DNA of 64,000 bases from the NCBI RefSeq assembly GCF_015864665.1, contig NZ_JADYWU010000003.1, positions 65,399 through 129,398 of the forward strand, read 5' to 3'. This document shows positions 1 through 7,505 of this stretch, piece by piece; position 1 is the stretch's first letter, and the number at the start of each line of letters is the position of its first letter. Source of the stretch: Salinibacterium sp. SWN167 (GTDB taxonomy: Bacteria; Actinomycetota; Actinomycetes; Actinomycetales; Microbacteriaceae). Below the pieces are notes generated by a model that was given only the letters and a program-made list of their open reading frames with translations, was not told the origin of the DNA and searched no databases. The position numbers and the translations under genes are program-made.

Positions 1-23
1 AGCGCATTGCCCTAGAGGTGGCC

Positions 24-29
24 TACGCT
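24..29 (+). promoter_or_regulatory. Candidate -10 box, leaderless start of DUF5302 gene
   Basis: TACGCT lies 7 bases before the ATG at 37 and no Shine-Dalgarno sequence is present. The same TAnnnT spacing recurs at 16 other starts in the window. The window begins too close upstream to judge a -35 box. Confidence 0.4.
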
Positions 30-36
30 GACAAGT

Positions 37-219
37 ATGGAACCCACAGAAGAGACACCCTCTGCGAGCGAAGAGAACAAGCGCAGGTTCCGCGAGGCGC
101 TTGACCGCAAGCAGGGTAAGCAAACATCACGTCCAGGCCATTTGGATGCCGAATCGGCTATCCACGGCACGCAGGACCGCGCAGACCACAAGCGCGACTT
201 CCGCCGCAAGACCGGGTAG
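37..219 (+). CDS. DUF5302 family small protein
   Basis: This 60-residue, highly charged protein has an acidic, Ser/Thr-rich N-terminus, a central KRRFREALDRK helix and a basic C-terminal tail ending in RRKTG. That layout matches the small actinobacterial DUF5302 family, whose function is not known to me. There is no membrane segment or signal peptide, so it should be cytoplasmic. It is followed by ppk2 on the same strand after about 110 bases, but that gene seems to have its own promoter. The family call rests on the N-terminal pattern and length only. Confidence 0.65.
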   Translation: MEPTEETPSASEENKRRFREALDRKQGKQTSRPGHLDAESAIHGTQDRADHKRDFRRKTG

Positions 220-306
220 TCACGGCTGAATGACGCGCAGTTCGACAGGCTTTTCCCGGTGAGATCAGGACTTCTGTCGCTGAGCTAAGTTTTTTCGAGC
301 TATTTT

Positions 307-323
307 TTCTACACGCTGTAGAA
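307..323. promoter_or_regulatory. 17-bp perfect palindrome over the ppk2 -10 box
   Basis: TTCTACA-CGC-TGTAGAA has perfect 7-bp arms with a 3-base centre. Its right arm overlaps the candidate -10 box (319-324), and it ends 7 bases before the ppk2 ATG. The position suits a repressor operator. The TACA/TGTA core recalls operators of the CopY/BlaI type, but the binding protein is unknown. Confidence 0.5.
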
Positions 324-324
324 T
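319..324 (+). promoter_or_regulatory. Candidate -10 box, leaderless start of ppk2
   Basis: TAGAAT is followed by exactly 6 bases (tgctga) and the ATG at 331. No Shine-Dalgarno sequence is present, so transcription probably starts at or next to the start codon. Confidence 0.55.
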
Positions 325-330
325 TGCTGA

Positions 331-1263
331 ATGACCTCATCCAACGGTGATTCAGGACCAGAAGCCAACTCCGACGCGGTCTCGCGTGAAAGTGCAACGA
401 GTGCCCCCTCCCCTAGCGAGCACAGCGTTCTGCCACTCCAAGAACCGAAAGTCGCGTGGCGGCACGGTCATCCATATGAGACCAAGATGTCCCGTCGCGA
501 GTATGAGCGCCAGAAACGATTGCTTCAGATCGAGCTGCTCAAACTTCAGTCGTGGATCAAGGAGACAGACCGAAAGGTCGTCATCATCTTCGAGGGCCGC
601 GACGCCGCAGGCAAAGGCGGCGCCATCAAACGATTCATGGAGCATCTCAATCCTCGAGGGGCCCGGGTGGTTGCGCTCGAAGTCCCCACCGAGCGCGAGC
701 GAAAGCAATGGTACTTCCAGCGGTACGTGCAGCACTTGCCGACCGGTGGCGAGATAGTGATCTTCGACCGCTCCTGGTACAACCGAGCCGGTGTAGAACG
801 CGTAATGGACTACTGCACGCCGCATGAACATCTCGAGTTCACCCGCTCAGCACCCGAGTTCGAGCGCATGCTCGTGCAGTCGGGCATCCATTTGGTTAAA
901 TTCTGGTTCTCTGTTGGCCGGGATGAACAACGCGCACGGTTTGCCGCGCGGTCCCACGATGCAGTGCGGCAATGGAAGCTATCGCCAACAGACCTCGCGA
1001 GCCTCGACAAATGGGATGACTACACCGAGGCCAAAGAAGCCATGTTCTTCTATACCGATACCCCGCAGGCCCCGTGGACCGTCGTTAAATCCAACGATAA
1101 GAAGCTCGCTCGAACCGAAGCGATGCGTTGGCTCCTCGCGCAATTTGATTACACCAACAAAGACAACGATGTAGTCGGGATTCCTGATCCGAAAGTGATC
1201 GGTAGCCCACGATCAATCTACGATGATGGCGAAGTGCTCGGCGGAACCTTCCCCACTATCTAG
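331..1263 (+). CDS. ppk2: Polyphosphate kinase 2
   Basis: This 310-residue protein is a PPK2-family kinase, which uses polyphosphate to phosphorylate nucleoside diphosphates, or the reverse. The first 45 or so residues are Ser/Pro-rich and probably disordered. The catalytic domain follows, with Walker A EGRDAAGKGG near residues 88-97, the lid region rich in Arg (ERERKQWYFQRY), and Walker B IVIFDRSWYNR near 142-152. The length and single domain fit the one-domain (class I) PPK2 proteins. The gene stands alone and is probably transcribed without a leader. The palindrome over its -10 box suggests repression by an unidentified regulator. I cannot tell the preferred nucleotide (GDP or ADP) from sequence. 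Confidence 0.93.
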   Translation: MTSSNGDSGPEANSDAVSRESATSAPSPSEHSVLPLQEPKVAWRHGHPYETKMSRREYERQKRLLQIELLKLQSWIKETDRKVVIIFEGRDAAGKGGAIKRFMEHLNPRGARVVALEVPTERERKQWYFQRYVQHLPTGGEIVIFDRSWYNRAGVERVMDYCTPHEHLEFTRSAPEFERMLVQSGIHLVKFWFSVGRDEQRARFAARSHDAVRQWKLSPTDLASLDKWDDYTEAKEAMFFYTDTPQAPWTVVKSNDKKLARTEAMRWLLAQFDYTNKDNDVVGIPDPKVIGSPRSIYDDGEVLGGTFPTI

Positions 1264-1314
1264 ACCCTCGGCAGCGGGCTCGGTGTCACCCGTGCCCGCC
1301 ACCGCCGGTTCGTT

Positions 1315-1947
1315 TTATTGCGCCCCAAAGCTCCCGACGGGGCTGAATCCCTCGGGAAGGGCAAACGGGTCGGTCACCCGCGAGGAGCGTTGGGAAACCG
1401 CGGCGAGCGCCGCCAACTCCCCGGCCGCCCGCGAGATTCGTTCGGGAAGGGTGCTCGACGTCCTGTCTGAACCACTTCCCCAATCGGCGGATGCCGCATA
1501 CACTCCCGTCGGCACCGCCACAGCGTGGAGGTAGCTGAACAACGGTCGCATCGCGTAGTCGATCGCGAGAGAGTGCCGATCGGTGCCACCGGTCGCGCCG
1601 AGCAGTACTGGTAGGTCGGTGAGCGATTGCGGGTCGAGCACATCGATGAATGACTTGAACAGCCCGCTATAGCTCGTGGTGAAGATGGGCGTGACGGCGA
1701 TGAGTCCGTCAGCGCCAGCAACCGCGGCGATTGCCTCGTCGAGCTTGGCGCTCGGGAAGCCCGTGAGCAGGTTGTTCGTGACGTCGTGCGCGAGGTCGCG
1801 CAACTCGATGACGGTCACTTCGGTTTCGATGCCACGTTCCCGCAGATCGATGATGGTTGCCTCGGTGAGGCGGTCGGCGAGGAGGCGGGTTGAGGACGGC
1901 TGGCTGAGTCCAGCGGCGATGACGGCAATCTTCTTGACGTCGGACAT
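1315..1947 (-). CDS. NADPH-dependent FMN reductase, partner of the adjacent monooxygenase
   Basis: This 210-residue protein has a flavodoxin-like fold. The N-terminal IAVIAAGLSQPSSTRLLAD loop binds FMN phosphate, and the LIAVTPIFTTSYSGLFKSF segment near residues 99-118 matches the NADPH:FMN reductase family (SsuE/CE1759-like). It lies about 50 bases downstream of the luciferase-like monooxygenase on the same strand. This reductase/monooxygenase pairing is common in Actinobacteria, so its likely role is to supply reduced FMN to that partner. The start has an AGAAAGAAG stretch upstream. The substrate of the pair is unknown. Confidence 0.85.
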   Translation of the reverse strand: MSDVKKIAVIAAGLSQPSSTRLLADRLTEATIIDLRERGIETEVTVIELRDLAHDVTNNLLTGFPSAKLDEAIAAVAGADGLIAVTPIFTTSYSGLFKSFIDVLDPQSLTDLPVLLGATGGTDRHSLAIDYAMRPLFSYLHAVAVPTGVYAASADWGSGSDRTSSTLPERISRAAGELAALAAVSQRSSRVTDPFALPEGFSPVGSFGAQ

Positions 1948-1998
1948 GGTGTGCTTCTTTCTATGGATCTGGGTGTGGGTGCGCGGCGGGCCGCGAAA

Positions 1999-3114
1999 CT
2001 AGACAGTCGCCGGGGCGTCGGCTGCGGAGGCGGCGAGAGCCGCATCACGCTGAGCGACGAGCGAGGCGTGGGTTGGGGCATCCGGAACTTCGGCAGGTCG
2101 ATTCGTGGCGAACTCCTTGCGGAGCACCGGCACAACTTCTTCACCGAGGATGTCGAGCTGCTCGAGAACGGTCTTGAGCGGCAAGCCGGCGTGGTCCATG
2201 AGGAAGAGCTGGCGTTGGTAGTCGCCAAAGTGTTCACGCATCCCGGCGTACTTGTCGATGACCTCTTGCGGGCTGCCCACGGCGAGCGGAGTCTGGTCGG
2301 TGAAATCTTCCATCGATGGCCCGTGGCCGTAAACCGGTGCGTTGTCGAAGTACGGGCGGAATTCAGCCTTCGCGGCTTGCGAGTTGCTGCGCATGAATGC
2401 CTGGCCGCCAAGACCTACGATGGCCTGTGCTGCCGTGCCGTGACCGTAGTGCTCGAAGCGCTGGCGGTAGTAGCCGACGAGGCGCATGTAGTGCTCTTTG
2501 GGCCAGAAGATGTTGTTGGCAAAGAAACCATCACCGTAGAACGCGGCTTGCTCAGCGATCTCGGGACTGCGGATCGAGCCGTGCCACACGAAGGGAGGCA
2601 CGCCATCCAACGGTCGTGGCGTCGATTGGAAGCCCTGCAGCGGCGTACGGAACTTGCCTTCCCAGTTGACGAACTCTTCGCGCCACAACTTGTGCAGCAG
2701 CGAATAGTTTTCGATGGCGAGCGGGATGCCCTCTCGAATGTCTTTGCCAAACCACGGGTAGACCGGCCCAGTGTTGCCGCGGCCCATCATGAGGTCGGCG
2801 CGACCATCGGAGAGGTGCTGAAGCATCGCGTAGTCTTCGGCGATCTTCACGGGGTCGTTGGTGGTGATGAGCGTCGTACTCGTCGAGAGGATGAGCTTCT
2901 CGGTCTGTGCGGCGATGTACGCCAGCGTCGTGGTGGGGCTTGAGGAGAAGAACGGTGGGTTGTGGTGCTCCCCGAGGGCGAAGACATCGAGCCCGACTTC
3001 TTCTGCCTTCTTAGCGATCGTCACGATGGCCTTGATGCGCTCGCCCTCGGTGGGCGTTGTGCCGTTTGTCGGGTCAGTCGTGACGTCGCTAACGGTGAAA
3101 ATTCCGAACTGCAT
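1999..3114 (-). CDS. LLM-class flavin-dependent oxidoreductase
   Basis: This 371-residue protein belongs to the bacterial luciferase-like monooxygenases (CE1758 type), flavin-using TIM-barrel enzymes. Visible family features include an N-terminal QFGIFTVSDVT strand, the GLDVFALGEHHNPPFFSSSP segment, repeated ATTLALTIS-like strands around LILSTSTTLITTNDP, and MMGRGNTGPVYPWFG. The start has GGAG 7 bases upstream. It is co-directional with the FMN reductase that follows. The 207-base region toward the divergent esterase contains several inverted repeats that may control both genes. The C-terminus is Ala-rich and probably disordered. The substrate cannot be read from sequence. Confidence 0.88.
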   Translation of the reverse strand: MQFGIFTVSDVTTDPTNGTTPTEGERIKAIVTIAKKAEEVGLDVFALGEHHNPPFFSSSPTTTLAYIAAQTEKLILSTSTTLITTNDPVKIAEDYAMLQHLSDGRADLMMGRGNTGPVYPWFGKDIREGIPLAIENYSLLHKLWREEFVNWEGKFRTPLQGFQSTPRPLDGVPPFVWHGSIRSPEIAEQAAFYGDGFFANNIFWPKEHYMRLVGYYRQRFEHYGHGTAAQAIVGLGGQAFMRSNSQAAKAEFRPYFDNAPVYGHGPSMEDFTDQTPLAVGSPQEVIDKYAGMREHFGDYQRQLFLMDHAGLPLKTVLEQLDILGEEVVPVLRKEFATNRPAEVPDAPTHASLVAQRDAALAASAADAPATV

Positions 3115-3196
3115 GGTGTGCTCCGGTCTCCCAAAATCTGTCTGGATGAATCAGTTATCCGGTTCAACCACACGGTTTCCCGATAATTCCAGCACC

Positions 3197-3253
3197 GTAC
3201 CGCCAGATGGCGGTTAAGGGGCTCCGAACGTGGAGTGGCTGGCGGTACTACCG
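3197..3253. promoter_or_regulatory. Inverted repeats in divergent esterase/monooxygenase region
   Basis: GTACCGCCAG (3197-3206) and CTGGCGGTAC (3239-3248) form a perfect 10-bp inverted repeat. A second palindrome, ACCGCC-agat-GGCGGT, occupies 3199-3214, and CGGTA-c-TACCG occupies 3243-3253. The ACCGCC/GGCGGT half-site is therefore present three times between the two divergent genes. This suggests a multi-site operator for a dimeric regulator. Confidence 0.5.
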
Positions 3254-3321
3254 TGGAGCCGCAACGCTCTAGCGTGGACGTAGGCCGTCACACTGGCGTG
3301 ACGCAGACCAATGGAGGTCTC

Positions 3322-4287
3322 ATGACTACGAACAATGTTCATCCCGCTCCCCCGTTCGATGCCGAGCTGGCTGCAGTGCTGTCGATCGTGAACGAGCAGC
3401 TGCCGCCCACACTCACTCCCGCGATGATCGAGCCTCTTCGGGCCGGGCTGGCTACGCCGGTCGCCGATTTGCTCGAAGGGCGGGCGATCACTCACCGCGA
3501 AGAGACCTTCGCGGGTCCCGGTGGGGACCTGCTGGTTTCCATTTTTCACCGCAACGATCACAGCGTTGCCGGGCCCGGCATCGTTCACACGCATGGCGGC
3601 GGAATGATCATTGGCGACCGTTTCAGCGGCATGGAGACAATGCTCAGCTGGGTCGACGAGCTGGATGCCGTGGTCGTGTCGGTCGAGTACCGGTTAGCTC
3701 CTGAGCATCCTGACCCCGCTCCGGTCGAAGACTGCTATGCGACTCTCGTCTGGACGGCGGAGAACGCAGCACGGCTCGGCATCGACGCGACGAAACTCGT
3801 TATCGCCGGCGGTAGCGCTGGAGGTGGCCTTGCTGCGGGCACGACGCTCTTGGCACGCGACCGCAAGGGACCCGCGCTTGCCGCTCAGATGCTGATCTAC
3901 CCCATGCTCGATGACCGCAACGAGACAGTGTCGAGCTATCAGATCGACGGCACGGGAGTCTGGGATCGCGGCAGCAATGACACCGGCTGGGATGCTCTGC
4001 TCGGCGACCGCCGAAAGACCGACGACGTCTCGATCTATGCGGCCCCCGCGCGAGCGACGGACCTCAGCAACTTGCCGCCCGCCTTTATCGACGTGGGCAC
4101 CTCGGAAGTATTTCGCGATGAAGACGTCGCCTACGCCTTAACCATTTGGGCGTCGGGCGGCCACTGCGAGCTGCACGTCTGGCCCGGCGGCTTCCACGGC
4201 TACGATGCCATGGCTCCCTTCGCCGCCCTCTCCATCGCCACTCAAGACGCTCGACTCAACTGGTTGCGCCGCACGCTCGGTGTGTAA
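3322..4287 (+). CDS. Alpha/beta hydrolase, HSL-type esterase
   Basis: This 321-residue protein is a hormone-sensitive-lipase-like carboxylesterase. It shows the oxyanion motif HGGG near residues 91-94, the nucleophile elbow GGSAGGG with Ser near 165, an Asp near VGTSEVFRDED, and the catalytic His in WPGGFHGYD. No signal peptide is seen, so it is likely cytoplasmic. I chose the ATG at 3322 because GGAGGT sits 3 bases upstream of the preceding base triplet at 3313-3318. The longer reading frame from 3235 would run through the repeat-rich promoter region. The gene is divergent from the monooxygenase pair. The natural ester substrate is unknown. Confidence 0.88.
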   Translation: MTTNNVHPAPPFDAELAAVLSIVNEQLPPTLTPAMIEPLRAGLATPVADLLEGRAITHREETFAGPGGDLLVSIFHRNDHSVAGPGIVHTHGGGMIIGDRFSGMETMLSWVDELDAVVVSVEYRLAPEHPDPAPVEDCYATLVWTAENAARLGIDATKLVIAGGSAGGGLAAGTTLLARDRKGPALAAQMLIYPMLDDRNETVSSYQIDGTGVWDRGSNDTGWDALLGDRRKTDDVSIYAAPARATDLSNLPPAFIDVGTSEVFRDEDVAYALTIWASGGHCELHVWPGGFHGYDAMAPFAALSIATQDARLNWLRRTLGV

Positions 4288-4319
4288 CGAGCCGGCAGGC
4301 TGAAGCGCGACTGACACCG

Positions 4320-4388
4320 CTGTGGTTCGGGCCTTGCTGCGACTGTTTGTTCTGGGCAGGCCGCAATAGAGTAGGGCTCGAACCACAG
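4320..4388. promoter_or_regulatory. Inverted repeat flanking the regulator promoter
   Basis: CTGTGGTTCGGGCC (4320-4333) and GGCTCGAACCACAG (4375-4388) are inverted copies matching at 13 of 14 positions, with a 41-base spacer. They bracket the region just before the PucR-like regulator start at 4403. The spacing fits two operator sites that could be looped together, possibly for autoregulation. A long terminator stem for the esterase gene is the alternative reading. Confidence 0.45.
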
Positions 4389-4402
4389 AGGGCGGAACGA
4401 GA

Positions 4403-5410
4403 ATGCAAGAACTAGCCGGGCGCTTGAAAGCGCTTGACCCCGAAGCCAGCGAAACCCTGCGGGTGATCTCGTACTTCGATGCGCTCACCGCAGGCCACGC
4501 GAGCGTTGAAGTTCTCTTGCGCGGCGCCAGCATGCTTGCCGGCTGCGCTAGCGGGCTCACCTCTCCAGCCCTCACCCTTCGCGTTGACGAACGCGGACGT
4601 CGCAGCCCAGAAGCGGGCACCCCCGCGTCTTGGCCAGCACGGGCGGTCACCGGTGGCGGCACCGTGTGGATCGAACGCGACGAAAGCCCCCACGCAAACG
4701 ACGACATGATTCTCGAACGAGTGGCGCTCGCCCTCGGCATCCTGTTCGAACGCACCGGGCCCGCTGAGTCCGTTCACAACCCCGTTGAAACATTGCTCGA
4801 TTCATCGGAGAGCGCCGAGAGCCGACAAACCGCCGCCCACGCTCTCCATTTGGTTGCCACAACCCGCTATCGCGTGATCACTCAACCAGCGAGCACTACG
4901 AAGGCCGCGGCCGGGCCGTCTGCCGTGATCACCACCGTTGCGGGTGCTGTGCGCGCCGAGATCGTGCTGAGCACGGATGCCGTCGCCGCCCCGCGCGCCG
5001 GCATCGGCATCGCTGCCTCGCCCGCTGACCTCGTACGCTCGTGGATGTCGGCGCTCACGGCGCTGCGCCTGACTTCCGATCATGAGCCCGTGCTTTATGG
5101 CGACGATCTTGGTTCGCTGTTGTTACTCGCCGAAATCAGTACCGCCGGAGCTCCTGAGAATTGCGATCTGCAGTCGCTCGGTGTCGTGATTCGCGAGACA
5201 CCGCGCATCCTGCCGATGCTCGACACTCTCGCCGCCAGTGAAAGTTTGCGGGCCGCAGCCGCGACGCTCGGCTTTCACCACTCGACGGTGCAGTCTCGCG
5301 CGGAGGAACTCAGCGCCAAGCTCGGTTTTGACGTGCGAACGTCGCGCGGCCGCACCCGGCTATCCGTCGCTCTCGCCCTGCACCGGCTCGAAACCGCACG
5401 CTTCGAGTGA
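4403..5410 (+). CDS. PucR/CdaR-like helix-turn-helix regulator
   Basis: This 335-residue protein has a predicted C-terminal HTH of the PucR type (SLRAAAATLGFHHSTVQSRA near residues 282-301), followed by a conserved RTRLSVALALHRL helix. The N-terminal two thirds are alpha/beta, GAF-like in character, with no membrane segment. Such proteins usually act as ligand-responsive transcription factors. The ligand and targets are unknown. The esterase next to it on the same strand is a possible target. The upstream inverted repeat at 4320-4388 suggests autoregulation. Similar proteins are often annotated only as helix-turn-helix domain proteins. Confidence 0.7.
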   Translation: MQELAGRLKALDPEASETLRVISYFDALTAGHASVEVLLRGASMLAGCASGLTSPALTLRVDERGRRSPEAGTPASWPARAVTGGGTVWIERDESPHANDDMILERVALALGILFERTGPAESVHNPVETLLDSSESAESRQTAAHALHLVATTRYRVITQPASTTKAAAGPSAVITTVAGAVRAEIVLSTDAVAAPRAGIGIAASPADLVRSWMSALTALRLTSDHEPVLYGDDLGSLLLLAEISTAGAPENCDLQSLGVVIRETPRILPMLDTLAASESLRAAAATLGFHHSTVQSRAEELSAKLGFDVRTSRGRTRLSVALALHRLETARFE

Positions 5411-5456
5411 GCCGAGGCGAGCCGAAGGTTCGGCGGCACTTCAGCAGCGGCCTTCG

Positions 5457-6257
5457 CTACGCCTCGGTTGAGAGCTGACCGCGCACGATGGAGTCACCGG
5501 AGTGAGCCGGGTTTCCGTCGAACTGTTCCTCCGAGATGTCGACGAGGTCGTAACTCGAAATATCGAGACCGTCGGGCACCGTGAACTGACCTGACGTGCC
5601 TTCGACGATTCCGAGGCTGACGAGAGCCGTGGCATCCGTCGTAATCAGCCAGACTTCGCGATAGCCACCGTCGGTCGCGGGAGCATCGAAGTTGACGTCG
5701 ATAACGCGTGTGCCATCGGGCAGCTGCTCAAGCGTGGCTTCACCAGCAGAATCTGGCCACGCCGGGAACGCGTCGAGAGTTGCGCTCGCGAGAATGGTCG
5801 GCCGTTCGGCGGGGCTGAAAGTTGACCACAGCGCGGTACCGGCGCTCGCGACCAGAGCTACAGCGGCCGCTGCGGCCACGATGCCAACCCACGGGCGACG
5901 TCGGCGTTCGGCGAGCGAGTGCACCGTTGCGCCTGCGGCGGAGACATCATGAGAAGCGGGGGCATCGGCAGCATCGGCACTATCGGCAGCATCGCCGACG
6001 GCAGCCAACACGGGTTCAACTCCCGTGGCGGGCGGTGCCAACGACAGCTCGTCGCTGATGCGTTCCCACACCCGCGACGGCGGCTCCACGAGCTCGCCAG
6101 CATCGAAGGTGGAACGACCAACCATGGCAGCACGAGAGAGAACTTCGATCTCGCGGCGGCACTGTTCACACTCGCTGACGTGCACACTGTCTTCGGGGAG
6201 GGCGACTTGCTCACCGAGGGCGAGCAGCGCAAGGATATCCGGATCAACGTGTCGCAT
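5457..6257 (-). CDS. rskA: Anti-sigma-K factor, RskA family, zinc-motif type
   Basis: This 266-residue single-pass membrane protein should hold the adjacent sigma factor inactive. The N-terminal cytoplasmic domain carries the zinc anti-sigma motif HxxxCxxC (His26, Cys30, Cys33). A membrane segment follows RRRRPWVGIVAAAAAVALVA. The extracytoplasmic C-terminal domain has the RskA pattern YREVWLITTDATALVSLGI. The start has GGAGG 6 bases upstream, and the first 14 bases overlap the sigma gene, so translation is probably coupled. Known RskA-type proteins are controlled by proteolysis. The signal here is unknown. The downstream end overlaps a small 8-bp inverted repeat shared with the convergent regulator gene. 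Confidence 0.9.
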   Translation of the reverse strand: MRHVDPDILALLALGEQVALPEDSVHVSECEQCRREIEVLSRAAMVGRSTFDAGELVEPPSRVWERISDELSLAPPATGVEPVLAAVGDAADSADAADAPASHDVSAAGATVHSLAERRRRPWVGIVAAAAAVALVASAGTALWSTFSPAERPTILASATLDAFPAWPDSAGEATLEQLPDGTRVIDVNFDAPATDGGYREVWLITTDATALVSLGIVEGTSGQFTVPDGLDISSYDLVDISEEQFDGNPAHSGDSIVRGQLSTEA

Positions 6258-6804
6258 AGGTCGCCTCCAATCGTGTTCGCATCCGTTGCAGACTGCGCCG
6301 GATATGGCTCTTGACCGTTCCTAAAGGTAGTTCGAGACGGTCGGCTATTTGGTTGTGGGTGAGATCGTCGAAGAATGCCAACCTCATGATCGCTTGGGCA
6401 TCTGGTTCAAGGCGAGAAATCTCGTCGGCCACCATCAACGTGTCCGCTAAGTCGAAGTCTTCCACGACTGCGTCCCCTCGCGATGTTGTCGACGCCAGCT
6501 CTTCTTGAAGTCGGCGGATACGTGCCCGGGCTTCGTGGGTGTCGGCAATCTTGTTTTTGGTAATTCCGACGAGCCAGGCGGAGAGGCTCGATCGCTCAGG
6601 CTTGAAACTCGACCGACCAGTCCACGCGGAGACGAAAACTTTTTGCGTGACGTCTTCTGCGTCGCCGCGATCACCGAGCGAGCGAACTGCAAGAGTGAAC
6701 ACGAGCGACGACCACCGCTTGTAAACCTTGGCGAGCGCCGTCTCGTCGCCGGCGATGAAGGCCTGCGTCATGCGGGCTTCGGCTGCGGCTTCGTCGTCCG
6801 TCAT
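6244..6804 (-). CDS. sigK: ECF RNA polymerase sigma factor, SigK-like
   Basis: This sigma-70 family ECF factor has region 2 (FIAGDETALAKVYKRWSSLV, then GDAEDVTQKVFVSAW) and region 4 (QIADRLELPLGTVKSHIRRS). It is linked to an RskA-type anti-sigma factor, which supports a SigK assignment. I chose the ATG at 6804 because GGAGA lies 4 bases before it. A start at 6831 is also possible and would give 195 residues with a 4-base ATGA overlap with the sortase stop. It is the third gene of the surface protein-sortase-sigma-anti-sigma operon. It probably controls its own operon, as many ECF factors do. This is inference from gene order. Confidence 0.88.
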   Translation of the reverse strand: MTDDEAAAEARMTQAFIAGDETALAKVYKRWSSLVFTLAVRSLGDRGDAEDVTQKVFVSAWTGRSSFKPERSSLSAWLVGITKNKIADTHEARARIRRLQEELASTTSRGDAVVEDFDLADTLMVADEISRLEPDAQAIMRLAFFDDLTHNQIADRLELPLGTVKSHIRRSLQRMRTRLEATYATR

Positions 6805-6827
6805 AGCTCTCCGGTTGAGAATGTCGT

Positions 6828-7436
6828 TCATAGCGGGTTAGCGATCGCTACAACGTTGTCAGAATATTGCCGCACATTTTCGTCGAACTGTCCACCACAG
6901 GTGAGAAGGACGATGCGTGGCGCTCCGTCTCGATCAAACACTTGGTCGAGTGGGACCTGGGCCTTCTGAACGTTCTGAACCGATTCGAGTTGATAGCGGT
7001 GATCGACGCCGTCGTCGGTCGTCACAATGATTTCCGCTTGAGCTGGCATCGATGCCAGTTGCGAAAACGGTCCAAGACCTTGAATGAAGTCGTCGACATG
7101 GGCCGTGATGACAGTAGACCCTGTGTCGCTGCTCGGAGACGAGCCGTATTGGTACCAGCCCGCAACGGTGATGTTTTCGGGGATTTCCATAAAGCCGTCG
7201 GGCTGGATACCGACCGGAGCAATCGAGATGTCCACGCCCACGGAGGGAATCTGAATCCGAACCGGAGCAGCGAGCTGCTCTACCGGCGCAAGTTCACTCG
7301 ACTGGCGGGGCACATCGATCACCGCGGTTGGCGGCGGAGAAGGCACGGGCGTGGGAGCGATGGATTCGGCGGGGGCTGCAGCACAGCCAGCAAGGAGAAG
7401 CGCCATGGCGGTGAGGGCTAGGATTCTCGAGGCCAT
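6828..7436 (-). CDS. Class F sortase with lipoprotein signal
   Basis: This 202-residue transpeptidase starts with a lipoprotein signal (LLLAGC, lipid Cys18), followed by a Pro-rich linker and the sortase barrel. The catalytic residues are His113 in VITAHVDD, Cys180 in VLLTCGGQ and Arg189 in NVRQYSDN. The start has AAGGAG 6 bases upstream. Class F sortases attach or process cell-surface proteins. Most sortases use an uncleaved membrane anchor, so lipid anchoring is a notable variant that I infer from the lipobox. The likely substrate is the DUF4397 protein just upstream in the operon, though that protein lacks an obvious sorting motif. Confidence 0.9.
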   Translation of the reverse strand: MASRILALTAMALLLAGCAAAPAESIAPTPVPSPPPTAVIDVPRQSSELAPVEQLAAPVRIQIPSVGVDISIAPVGIQPDGFMEIPENITVAGWYQYGSSPSSDTGSTVITAHVDDFIQGLGPFSQLASMPAQAEIIVTTDDGVDHRYQLESVQNVQKAQVPLDQVFDRDGAPRIVLLTCGGQFDENVRQYSDNVVAIANPL

Positions 7437-7505
7437 GACGTTCTCCTTGCTGGGGTGTGTGAGTGCTGGTGTTGCTGGGTCGTGCTGTGGAGGTTGTGCT
7501 GGTGA

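Noticed and set aside
1951-2943. Antisense reading frame of 330 codons opposite the luciferase-like monooxygenase
   Set aside because: The minus strand encodes the full monooxygenase with a ribosome binding site. This frame mirrors its codons.
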